Part shown: positions 15,591 to 22,202 of the stretch, in pieces | Layout: every line of letters begins with the position of its first letter | How positions within the stretch are numbered: position 1 is the first letter of the stretch | Assembly: GCA_038524325.1 (NCBI GenBank) | Contig: JBCBIS010000052.1 | Location: forward strand, 1 to 22,202 | Source of the DNA: Thermohalobaculum sp038524325 | Lineage (GTDB): Bacteria; Pseudomonadota; Alphaproteobacteria; Rhodobacterales; Rhodobacteraceae | Direction: 5' to 3' | DNA: 22,202 bases | Made by a program: the position numbers and the translations under genes | The notes under the pieces: generated by a model | Database searches by the model: none | What the model was told of the DNA's origin: nothing | The model's input: only the letters and a program-made list of their open reading frames with translations

Positions 15591-15896
15591 ATGGATCCTG
15601 GTTCACAACCGATTTCGCTGCCGCAGGACGCGGCGGAGACCTTTGCCATCCGGGTTCTGGACTGGATGGCAGGCCAGCCCGATCTGTTCGCCCGTTTCCT
15701 GGGGCAGAGCGGCTTGAACCCGTCGGAAATCCCGGCACTGGCTCAGGAACCTGAGTTTCTCGCCTCGGTGGTCGATGCCTTGTTGGGGGATGAGGCGGCG
15801 CTGCTGGCCTGTTGCGAGGCTCTGTCGGTGCCGCCCGATTATCCGATGCGCGCCCGAGCCGGCCTGCCTGGCGGTGATCTGCCGCACTGGACCTGA
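15591..15896 (+). CDS. DUF3572 protein
   Basis: A 101-residue, acidic, probably all-helical cytoplasmic protein. The core (AETFAIRVLDWMAGQPDLFARFLGQSGLNPSEI, then EFLASVVDALLGDEA) and the ending PMRARAGLPGGDLPHWT match the DUF3572 family as I remember it, whose function is unknown. ATG at 15591 follows CGGAG by 7 bases. It is divergent from pleD, and DUF3572 next to divK/pleD is a recurring alphaproteobacterial neighbourhood. The stop is separated by 2 bp from the next start, so the downstream HAD-like gene is very likely co-transcribed. Confidence 0.85.
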   Translation: MDPGSQPISLPQDAAETFAIRVLDWMAGQPDLFARFLGQSGLNPSEIPALAQEPEFLASVVDALLGDEAALLACCEALSVPPDYPMRARAGLPGGDLPHWT

Positions 15897-15898
15897 TC

Positions 15899-16573
15899 AT
15901 GGCCGCAAAGGATCTGCCGCTGCCTGACCCTCGCACCCTGGAACAGCTCGAGACGCTGGAACTCGACGCCGCGCGCCCGCTGATCGCCGTCGATGCCGAT
16001 GAGGTGATGGTCCTGCTCGCCGCCCATCTCAAACGGTTCCTGGCCGAGAACGGCGTGGTCTTGCGGCTCGAGCGCTATCAGCTCCAGGGCAGCATGTTCC
16101 CCGAGGGCAGCGCCACGCCGCTCGGCTTTGACGAGAGCCTCGCCTGGATCGGCCGGTTTTTTGAACACGAAGTCACCCGGCAGGAGGCTGTCCCGGGTGC
16201 GGCCGAGGCGCTGCTGCGCCTCTCCGCCCAGGCGCAGATCGTGGTGCTGACCAATGTGCCGCGCCATGGCAAGGCGGGGCGGATCGTCAATCTCGCCGGG
16301 TTGGGCATGGGCTATCCCCTGGTCGAGAACTCCGGCGGCAAGGGGCCGGCGCTGGCCTGGCTCGGGGCCCGGGTCGCGGCGCCGGTGATCTTCATCGATG
16401 ATTCGCACCAGCAGATCGCAAGTGCTGCAACCGATGCGCCCGGCGTCACGCGGATACACTTTATGGGGGCGGAATTGGTGCGAGATGTGTTGAAACCCGC
16501 GCCGGACGCAGATCATCACGTCATGTCATGGTATGAATGCGAACAATTCTGTCGGGATATTTTAACGCCCTGA
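15899..16573 (+). CDS. HAD-superfamily-like hydrolase
   Basis: A 224-residue protein with a recognisable HAD order of motifs: IAVDADEVMV (Asp32, Asp34; motif I), VLTNVP (Thr118; motif II), GGKGPAL (Lys148; motif III) and FIDDSHQQI (Asp167/168; motif IV). Between them is a helical cap region (about 40-100). It should therefore be a metal-dependent phosphatase-type enzyme, but the substrate is unknown. It follows DUF3572 after 2 bp. A FAH-family gene starts 24 bp further on with its own strong ribosome site, so the three may form one operon. Confidence 0.75.
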   Translation: MAAKDLPLPDPRTLEQLETLELDAARPLIAVDADEVMVLLAAHLKRFLAENGVVLRLERYQLQGSMFPEGSATPLGFDESLAWIGRFFEHEVTRQEAVPGAAEALLRLSAQAQIVVLTNVPRHGKAGRIVNLAGLGMGYPLVENSGGKGPALAWLGARVAAPVIFIDDSHQQIASAATDAPGVTRIHFMGAELVRDVLKPAPDADHHVMSWYECEQFCRDILTP

Positions 16574-16597
16574 CGGGCGAACCAGGAGGGGGCGGCG

Positions 16598-17458
16598 ATG
16601 AAGATCGCATCTTATTTCCACGAAGGCACCGAAGCGCTTGGCCAGGTCGATGCAGACGCGGGCACCGTCACCGCCTTCGATCTGGACCAGGCGGAGGTCG
16701 CCGCGGGCCTTGCCGGGCTGATCACGCGCGAGACCCTGCCCGCCTGCACCGGCGCCCCGCTGGCGCTGGACGCGGTGCGCCTGGCCGCACCGCTGCGCGG
16801 CGCGCATCAGCGGGTGTTCTGCGTCGGCAAGAACTACTACGACCATGTGCAGGAGACCGAGGCGCCGGAGTTGCGCGGCAAGGTGGCCCCGCCCGAGCTG
16901 CCCGTGATCTTCTCGAAACTGCCGCAATCGATCATCGGGCCGGGTGCGCCGATCCGCTATGACCCGGAGGTCTCGGTCAATATCGACTATGAGGTCGAGC
17001 TGACGGCGATCATTGGGGTCGCGGGGCGGAACATCCCGGCGGGCCGTGCGCTCTCCCATGTCTGGGGCTATACGATCCTCAACGACGTCACCGCACGCGA
17101 TGTGCAGAAGCGGCACAATCAATGGCTGCTGGGCAAGAGCCAGGACACGTTCTGCCCGATCGGCCCCTGGGTGGTGACGGCGGACGAGATCGACCCGGCG
17201 AATTGCGTTGTCTCGACCCATGTGAATGGCGAGGAACGCCAGCGCGCCAGCACCGCGCTGATGATCCACGACCTGCCCTCGATCATCGCCACGGTGTCGA
17301 ACGGGATCACCCTTCAGGCCGGGGATCTGATCGCCACCGGCACACCCGCCGGGGTGGGCCTTGGCTTTACCCCGCCCAAGTTCCTGACCGCGGGCGATGT
17401 GGTCTCCTGCGCCATCGAGGGGATCGGCGTGTTGGAGAACCCGGTCCAGAAGTGGTGA
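16598..17458 (+). CDS. Fumarylacetoacetate hydrolase (FAH) family protein
   Basis: A 286-residue FAH-superfamily enzyme. The start of the catalytic domain (VFCVGKNYYDHVQE, about 73-86) is followed by YEVEL (Glu132, Glu134), LNDVTARD (Asp163), the GKSQDTFCPIGPW signature (179-191), and TGTPAGVG near residue 250; these supply the metal and substrate site. Members act on 2-keto-diacid derivatives (acylpyruvases, oxaloacetate decarboxylases, 2-hydroxyhepta-diene-dioate isomerases, ureidoglycolate lyases); the exact substrate cannot be read off. ATG at 16598 follows AGGAGG. It is convergent with the secreted-protein gene, only 3 bp away, with no terminator between. Confidence 0.9.
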   Translation: MKIASYFHEGTEALGQVDADAGTVTAFDLDQAEVAAGLAGLITRETLPACTGAPLALDAVRLAAPLRGAHQRVFCVGKNYYDHVQETEAPELRGKVAPPELPVIFSKLPQSIIGPGAPIRYDPEVSVNIDYEVELTAIIGVAGRNIPAGRALSHVWGYTILNDVTARDVQKRHNQWLLGKSQDTFCPIGPWVVTADEIDPANCVVSTHVNGEERQRASTALMIHDLPSIIATVSNGITLQAGDLIATGTPAGVGLGFTPPKFLTAGDVVSCAIEGIGVLENPVQKW

Positions 17459-17461
17459 GGC

Positions 17462-17911
17462 TCAGAAGCCGCACTGCTCCTTGACCGCCAGGCGAAACGC
17501 GCCGGTGCCTTTTGCATTGGTCCGCACCAGCCGCTTGCCGGTGCCGGCAATGGTGAGCTCCAGCGCCTTGGCCTGGCGGATCTGCTGCAGCACCAGATCG
17601 CTGGTGTAGAGCGTGGCCGAGAGGCCCGGGCCCTCCTTGAACGCATCCATCGAGTGCCGGGCCATGCGGCCATCAGGTGCCTCGATCCACAGCATGACGG
17701 CGCGGGCGGCGGGCATCTCAGTGCGCCCCCGGTCCAGCCCGACGGTCAGCCGGTTCTTCGTCCGGCCGATGCATTGAAACGTGACGCGGGTGCCGTCGAC
17801 CGTCTGCTCCATCACGGCGAGGCCGGAGGTCTGGCGCAGCTCCCATTTCGCATGGGCGGGCAGGGCAAGGGTGCAGAGGAGGGCGGAGAGAAGCAGGGGA
17901 CGAAGACGCAT
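17462..17911 (-). CDS. Secreted protein of unknown function
   Basis: A 149-residue protein with a clear signal peptide (MRLRPLLLSALLCTLALPAHA, cleavage before Lys22). The mature part (about 128 residues) has two cysteines (Cys47 and Cys147), which could form a disulfide. I do not recognise the family with certainty. Start at ATG 17911 (GAAGG upstream) rather than the long upstream extension, whose codon use looks random. It is a single gene, convergent with the FAH gene by 3 bp, with a -35-like TTGACA upstream. Confidence 0.75.
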   Translation of the reverse strand: MRLRPLLLSALLCTLALPAHAKWELRQTSGLAVMEQTVDGTRVTFQCIGRTKNRLTVGLDRGRTEMPAARAVMLWIEAPDGRMARHSMDAFKEGPGLSATLYTSDLVLQQIRQAKALELTIAGTGKRLVRTNAKGTGAFRLAVKEQCGF

Positions 17912-17950
17912 CGGCGAGACCTTCTCGGAATATGAGATCGCAATCCCAAA

Positions 17951-17979
17951 TCGATCCGCAATGCCCGCGCAAATGTCAA
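17951..17979 (-). promoter_or_regulatory. Candidate promoter of the secreted-protein gene
   Basis: On the minus strand a perfect TTGACA (plus 17974-17979) is followed 17 bases later by GATCGA (17951-17956). The leader would be about 30-35 bases before the ATG at 17911. The -10 is weak. Confidence 0.45.
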
Positions 17980-18357
17980 GCTGAGGGGGCACCCGCCTGA
18001 GCCCTTGCTCGCGGCAATGGCGCGGGAGACGCCTGCGGTTGCCATCGGGTGGACAGCACCGAAGTCTGGGGGATCCCTCCGCGTCCACGGCGTTCCTCGG
18101 CAACCGAAGACACACGGGCCTGGATCTTCCTTGCCGGGCGGGCACCGGTCACCCTGCGGGGCTGGTGCTTTGTCTCCCACCTGCGTCGTTGTGCCAATGC
18201 AGATGCCGCAGAATCGTGCGCAACGGCGTTCGGTGCGCCACCGCATGGGCCGCCTTGTGCCCGGCCAAATTAATGCAGCCTGGCAATCCAAGCCGCACCA
18301 TTTTCCCCATAGCCGCCAGGCGGGCGCCGGCCCGACCTCCTGGAATAGGAGAGCCAT

Positions 18358-18426
18358 ATGGCAACCATTCGTCGCTGGGCGGAAAGCTTGAGGGCACCCT
18401 CAGCGCGTCGGCACGCGCTCGGCTGA
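18358..18426 (+). CDS. Possible 22-codon leader ORF upstream of dnaG
   Basis: ATG at 18358 is preceded by AGGAGAG (18347-18353) at a spacing of 4, one of the best ribosome sites near dnaG. The product would be an arginine-rich 22-residue peptide beginning MATIRRWAESLRAP. Its TGA shares a base with an ATG (18426), opening a 37-residue frame that runs over the dnaG start in another phase. This could be a translational leader or simply a chance ORF. Confidence 0.3.
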   Translation: MATIRRWAESLRAPSARRHALG

Positions 18427-18493
18427 TGCTGCCTGTCTTTCAAGATCTGCGCAGCCGCTTGCGGCGCTCGGGTCCGGGCTGGCATAAGGGGGG

Positions 18494-20446
18494 ATGGCTC
18501 TGCCCCCCGGATTCTTGGATGACCTGCGTTCGCGCCTGACCCTCTCGGAGGTCGCCGGGCGCAAAGTGATTTGGGATCAGCGCAAATCCCAGCCCGGCAA
18601 GGGGGATTTCTGGGCGCCATGCCCTTTCCACCAGGAGAAGACGCCCAGCTTCCATGTCGATGACCGCAAGGGCTTCTATTACTGCTTTGGCTGCCATGCG
18701 AAGGGCGACATGATCACCTTCGTGAAGGATATCGAGAATGTCTCGTTCATCGAGGCGGTCGAGATCCTGGCCCGCGAGGCCGGTGTCGAGATGCCGGCCC
18801 AGACCCGCGACCCGAAGGCCGCCGAAAAACGCGACCGGCAGACCCGGCTGCTCGAGGTGATGGAGCAGGCGGTGCAGGCCTATGGTCTGGCTTTCCGCGC
18901 CGCGCAGGGGCAGACGGCGCGGGACTATGCCGCCAAACGGGGTCTCAGCGCCGAGACGCTGAAGCGCTTCGAGATCGGCTATGCGCCTGACAGCCGCAAC
19001 TTCCTCGCCCAGGGGTTCCGCGAGAAGGGCCAGGTCGAGGAGGCGGTGGCCGCCGGCCTCCTGATCCAGCCCGAGGGCGGCGGCACGCCCTATGACCGGT
19101 TCCGCGGGCGGCTGATGTTCCCGATCCGCGATGCGCGGGGGCGTTGCATCGCCTTTGGCGGGCGGACGCTGGTGGGGCATGATGCCAAATATCTGAACTC
19201 GCCCGAGACGGATCTCTTCCACAAATCCAGGGTGCTCTATCACCACGGCCCGGCCTCGGATGCCGCGCGCAATGCCGGCACGGTGATCGTGGCCGAGGGC
19301 TATATGGATGTGGTGGCCCTGGCCCAGGCGGGGTTCGCCCATGCGGTGGCGCCGCTGGGGACCGCGGTGACCGAGGAGCAATTGGCGCTGCTCTGGCGCA
19401 TGGCGGCGGAGCCTGTGCTGGCGCTGGATGGCGACAAGGCGGGGTTGCGCGCGGCGGACCGGGTGGTGGATCTGGCCCTGCCATTGTTGCAACCCGGTCG
19501 CTCGCTGCGCTTTTGCCTGATGCCCGAGGGGCAGGACCCCGACGATTTGATCAAGGCCGGCGGGCCGGAGGCGATGGTGGAGCGCCTCTCGGCTGCCCTG
19601 CCGCTGATCGACATGCTCTGGCGGCGCGAGGCGGAGGCGGAGCCGCTGGACACGCCCGAGCGCCGGGCGGCCCTGGATCAGCGGCTGAAAGCGGCCCTGG
19701 GCAAGATTGCCGATCCGGGGGTGCGCAACCACTATGCCGCCGAACTGCGCCAGCGCCGCGCCGCCCTGTTTCGCGCGCCCGAGGCCCCGCGCGGCGCCCC
19801 GCGCCCGGGCCCGGGTCAGGCTGTGGGGCGCGGCTGGCCGGGCCGGGGCAGGGCGCCGATGGGTCCGGTCGCCACCACCAAATCCTCGCCCCTGGCAAAG
19901 AGCGGACAGGGCGACCCGGCCCGGATCCGCGAGGCCGCCATCCTGCTGCTCGCGGCCGCCAATCCCGACCATGCCGCCCCGCTGGAGACCCGGCTGGAGG
20001 AGATGCCGCTGCTCACCCCGGACTACCTGCCGCTGCGCGACCGTCTGCTCACGGCCCTCATCGAACCGGGGCAGGAGGAGGCGCTGCGCGAGATTACCGC
20101 CACCCTGGCGCGGGTCCCACAGGCGCGGGCGCACCCGATGGCGCGCCCCGTGGCCGATGGGGCAAAGCTGCGCGACGTGCTGGCCGATGCGATCGACCGC
20201 CACACCGCCCGCATCGGCTTCGAGACCGAATTCGCCGAGGCAGGCCGCGACCTGTCCGAGGATGCGGGCGAGGATGCCACCTGGCGGATGCGCCAGGCCG
20301 GGCAGCAAATGCAGATGGTCGACCAGCGGGCCTTGGAGGCCGATCCGGCGGTGTCAGCAAAAACTGAGACCTCAGGTATCCAGGATATGTTGGACAAAGA
20401 AGTCTATCGGAAAAAAAAGACGCGGACTGGCCCTACGAATCAATGA
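18494..20446 (+). CDS. dnaG: DNA primase
   Basis: A 650-residue primase that lays RNA primers at the replication fork. The N-terminal CHC2 zinc finger has APCPFHQEKTPSFH and YYCFGCHAKGD (ligands Cys43, His46, Cys64, Cys67). The catalytic core includes the DRFRGRLMFPIRDARGR basic segment and the TOPRIM centre AEGYMDV (Glu268) and LALDGDKAG (Asp312, Asp314). Residues 428-474 are a Gly/Pro/Arg-rich linker to the C-terminal helicase-binding domain (about 475-620). The ATG is fixed by an in-frame stop 9 bases upstream, and MALPPGFLDDLR matches the usual alphaproteobacterial start; a G-run directly upstream stands in for the ribosome site. rpoD follows after 166 bp. Confidence 0.98.
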   Translation: MALPPGFLDDLRSRLTLSEVAGRKVIWDQRKSQPGKGDFWAPCPFHQEKTPSFHVDDRKGFYYCFGCHAKGDMITFVKDIENVSFIEAVEILAREAGVEMPAQTRDPKAAEKRDRQTRLLEVMEQAVQAYGLAFRAAQGQTARDYAAKRGLSAETLKRFEIGYAPDSRNFLAQGFREKGQVEEAVAAGLLIQPEGGGTPYDRFRGRLMFPIRDARGRCIAFGGRTLVGHDAKYLNSPETDLFHKSRVLYHHGPASDAARNAGTVIVAEGYMDVVALAQAGFAHAVAPLGTAVTEEQLALLWRMAAEPVLALDGDKAGLRAADRVVDLALPLLQPGRSLRFCLMPEGQDPDDLIKAGGPEAMVERLSAALPLIDMLWRREAEAEPLDTPERRAALDQRLKAALGKIADPGVRNHYAAELRQRRAALFRAPEAPRGAPRPGPGQAVGRGWPGRGRAPMGPVATTKSSPLAKSGQGDPARIREAAILLLAAANPDHAAPLETRLEEMPLLTPDYLPLRDRLLTALIEPGQEEALREITATLARVPQARAHPMARPVADGAKLRDVLADAIDRHTARIGFETEFAEAGRDLSEDAGEDATWRMRQAGQQMQMVDQRALEADPAVSAKTETSGIQDMLDKEVYRKKKTRTGPTNQ

Positions 20447-20459
20447 TTCGATTTCTACA

Positions 20460-20488
20460 TTGAACTATCTGACTGGTATGTGATTCGG
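20460..20488 (+). promoter_or_regulatory. Weak candidate promoter in the dnaG-rpoD spacer
   Basis: TTGAAC (20460-20465) and ATTCGG (20483-20488), 17 bases apart, lie just after the dnaG stop. They would give rpoD its own transcript with a leader of about 115 bases, including a small hairpin at 20572-20577/20585-20590. The -10 is poor; no heat-shock-type site was convincing. Confidence 0.25.
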
Positions 20489-20612
20489 TTCTTTGCGGAC
20501 ACCGCGCGGGTACAGCGACGAAGCGCGCCCTTGTCTTTGGCACCGCCGAACACGCAAGACAGCGAACCCAACGCGGCAGCAAACGCCGCGGCAAGCCGAT
20601 CTGCGAGGTAAA

Positions 20613-22202
20613 ATGGCCCCGAAAGACGAAGATCAGCAGGACGCCGAAACCCAGGAGGCGCCCGGCCCGATGCTCGATATGAGCCAGGCCGACGTCAAGA
20701 AGATGATCGCCAAGGCCAAGGCGAAGGGTTTCATCACCTATGACGAGTTGAACCGTGTGCTCCCCTCCGATCAGTTCTCCTCGGAACAGATCGAAGACGT
20801 GATGAGCCTGCTCTCGGAAATGGGCGTGAATGTCGTCGAGGAAGACGAGGAATCCGACCCCGATGGCGGCGAGGACAAGGCGGCCACGGGCAAGGAAGTG
20901 GCGACGACCACCTCCTCGACCACCGAGGTCGACCGGACCGACGATCCCGTCCGCATGTATCTGCGCGAGATGGGCACGGTCGAATTGCTCAGCCGCGAGG
21001 GCGAGATCGCCATCGCCAAGCGCATCGAGGCGGGCCGTGCCACCATGATCGGCGGCCTCTGCGAAAGCCCGCTGACCTTCCAGGCGATCACCATCTGGCG
21101 GCGCGAGCTGTTGGAGGAGGAGATCCTGCTCCGCGACGTGATCGATCTTGAGACCACCTTCGGCAAGGCGACCGATGATGGCGAGATGGAGGAGGTCTCG
21201 GCCGACGGCGAAGAGGAGACCGACGAGGCCGAGGCCGAGGACGAGACCAAAGCGGAAGGCGAGGGCGACGGCGAAAGCACCGAGGCGGAGGACGAGGAGG
21301 CCCAGGCCAATCTCTCGCTCGCTGCGATGGAAGCCGAGCTGAAGCCGAGCGTGCTGGAAAGCCTCGACGCCATCGCCGAGAACTACGAGCGCCTGCGCGC
21401 CATGCAGACCGAACGGCTGGACGCCGCGCTGAACGAAGCCTCCAGCTTCACCGCGGGGCAGGAGCGCGATTATCAGCGCCTGCGCAACGAGGTCGTCGCC
21501 CAGGTCAACGCACTGCACCTCCATAACAATCGGATCGAGGCGCTGGTCGACCAGCTCTATGGCATCAACCGCCGGCTGATGACCATCGAGGGTCAGATCG
21601 TCAAGATGGCCGACCGCTATCGGGTGAACCGCAAGGAGTTCATCACCGAATACCGCGGCTCCGAGCTCGATCCCGGCTGGGTCGACCGGGTCGCCGTGCT
21701 GCCCGGCAAGGGGTGGGACAAGATGATCTCGGCGGAGCGCGGCCGGCTCGAAAGCCTGCGTGCCGAAGTGGGCGAGATCGGCCAGCATGTCGGCGTCGAC
21801 ATCCCCGAATTCCGCCGCATCGTCCAGACCGTGCAGAAGGGCGAAAAAGAAGCCCGGATCGCCAAGAAGGAGATGGTCGAGGCGAACCTCCGTCTCGTGA
21901 TCTCCATCGCCAAGAAATACACTAATCGCGGGCTGCAGTTCCTGGATCTGATCCAGGAGGGGAACATCGGCCTGATGAAAGCGGTGGATAAATTCGAATA
22001 CCGCCGGGGCTATAAATTCTCGACCTATGCGACCTGGTGGATCCGCCAGGCGATCACCCGCTCAATCGCCGATCAGGCCCGCACGATCCGCATCCCGGTC
22101 CATATGATCGAGACGATCAACAAGCTGGTCCGCACCGGCCGCCAGATGCTCCACGAAATCGGCCGTGAGCCGACGCCGGAGGAACTGGCCGCCAAGCTGC
22201 AG
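20613..22202 (+). CDS. rpoD: RNA polymerase primary sigma factor (sigma-70), 3' end beyond window
   Basis: The first 530 codons of the housekeeping sigma factor, open to the end of the window. Region 1.1 covers about residues 22-75. Region 1.2 is at about 108-140 (DDPVRMYLREMGTVELLSREGE). A long non-conserved region (about 140-400) follows. Region 2 (about 420-494) holds NLRLVISIAKKY, LDLIQEGNIGLMKAVDKFEY and the promoter-melting and -10 contacting FSTYATWWIRQAITRSIADQ. Region 3 starts around 500 (HMIETINKLVRTGRQ). Region 4 is missing. ATG at 20613 has GAGG 5 bases upstream. An unusually acidic stretch (188-230) lies in the non-conserved region. It follows dnaG, as in the bacterial macromolecular synthesis operon. 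Confidence 0.98.
   Translation, partial: MAPKDEDQQDAETQEAPGPMLDMSQADVKKMIAKAKAKGFITYDELNRVLPSDQFSSEQIEDVMSLLSEMGVNVVEEDEESDPDGGEDKAATGKEVATTTSSTTEVDRTDDPVRMYLREMGTVELLSREGEIAIAKRIEAGRATMIGGLCESPLTFQAITIWRRELLEEEILLRDVIDLETTFGKATDDGEMEEVSADGEEETDEAEAEDETKAEGEGDGESTEAEDEEAQANLSLAAMEAELKPSVLESLDAIAENYERLRAMQTERLDAALNEASSFTAGQERDYQRLRNEVVAQVNALHLHNNRIEALVDQLYGINRRLMTIEGQIVKMADRYRVNRKEFITEYRGSELDPGWVDRVAVLPGKGWDKMISAERGRLESLRAEVGEIGQHVGVDIPEFRRIVQTVQKGEKEARIAKKEMVEANLRLVISIAKKYTNRGLQFLDLIQEGNIGLMKAVDKFEYRRGYKFSTYATWWIRQAITRSIADQARTIRIPVHMIETINKLVRTGRQMLHEIGREPTPEELAAKLQ

Larger units (their letters stand above)
17912..18493. other. 582-bp region without a recognised gene, upstream of dnaG
   Basis: Several reading frames cross this stretch but none has a family motif, convincing codon use or a good start, except the short frame at 18358-18426. 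I looked for tRNA, 4.5S RNA, 6S RNA, tmRNA and RNase P signatures on both strands and saw none. It contains the minus-strand promoter candidate at 17951-17979 and an AT-rich patch around 18268-18276 that may belong to the dnaG promoter. A degraded gene or an unrecognised small RNA remains possible. Confidence 0.5.

Noticed and set aside
17912..18493. tRNA, 4.5S, 6S or RNase P RNA in the gap before dnaG
   Set aside because: No T-loop, GGAAGG-type SRP loop or other conserved core could be found on either strand.
18440..20308. 622-codon minus-strand frame opposite dnaG
   Set aside because: Same shadow effect; dnaG on the plus strand is unambiguous.
20572..20590. Hairpin CGCGGC/GCCGCG in the rpoD leader as a regulatory element
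   Set aside because: Only 6 bp in GC-rich DNA with a 7-base loop; expected by chance.

Overview
The window looks like chromosomal DNA of a high-GC alphaproteobacterium, most likely a member of the Rhodobacteraceae (roseobacter/Paracoccus-like). The clues are the MALPPGFLDDLR-type DnaG N-terminus, a dnaG-rpoD pair, a PleD-type REC-REC-GGDEF protein next to a DUF3572 gene, a LysR/DUF1127 divergent pair, and a zinc-less L33. No rRNA, tRNA, CRISPR, phage or insertion sequence was recognised. Most of the window is ordinary, densely packed chromosomal coding sequence, so findings are graded modestly.

Layout. (1) 1-2183, minus: a bhcB-bhcC pair (beta-hydroxyaspartate dehydratase and aldolase, both PLP enzymes of glyoxylate/glycolate assimilation). 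The 3' end of bhcC is destroyed by a perfect 64-bp fold-back (1-64 against 115-178), probably a contig-end artefact. A 16-bp near-palindrome overlaps the likely bhcB promoter. (2) 2300-3488: a LysR regulator divergent from a small DUF1127 protein, followed by a double-hairpin palindromic element (3491-3605). (3) 3602-8019: RNA 2',3'-cyclic phosphodiesterase and TesA-type esterase on minus, back-to-back with a YbbA/YbbP-type ABC transporter on plus; the two divergent start codons overlap. (4) 8191-8961: a Bax-inhibitor-1 membrane protein with a clear terminator. (5) 9206-11865, minus: DUF983, NUDIX hydrolase, MFS transporter and rpmG, with a terminator after rpmG. (6) 12045-13950, plus: a four-gene signalling module of EF-hand secreted protein, ECF sigma factor, membrane anti-sigma factor and periplasmic heavy-metal-sensor-like protein. 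This is the most interesting candidate system here. (7) 13981-15351, minus: the diguanylate cyclase pleD. (8) 15591-17458, plus: DUF3572, a HAD-like protein and a FAH-family hydrolase/lyase. (9) 17462-17911, minus: a secreted protein of unknown function, then about 580 bp without a recognised gene. (10) 18494-22202, plus: dnaG and the first 530 codons of rpoD, running off the window end.

How the genes work together. bhcB and bhcC carry out consecutive steps and are 10 bp apart. The sigma, anti-sigma and sensor genes overlap each other and form a classical membrane-to-transcription relay, which the upstream calcium-binding protein may feed or be an output of. tesA and ybbA/ybbP recall the arrangement in E. 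coli. dnaG-rpoD is the remnant of the macromolecular synthesis operon. All identifications come from reading motifs; no database search was possible.
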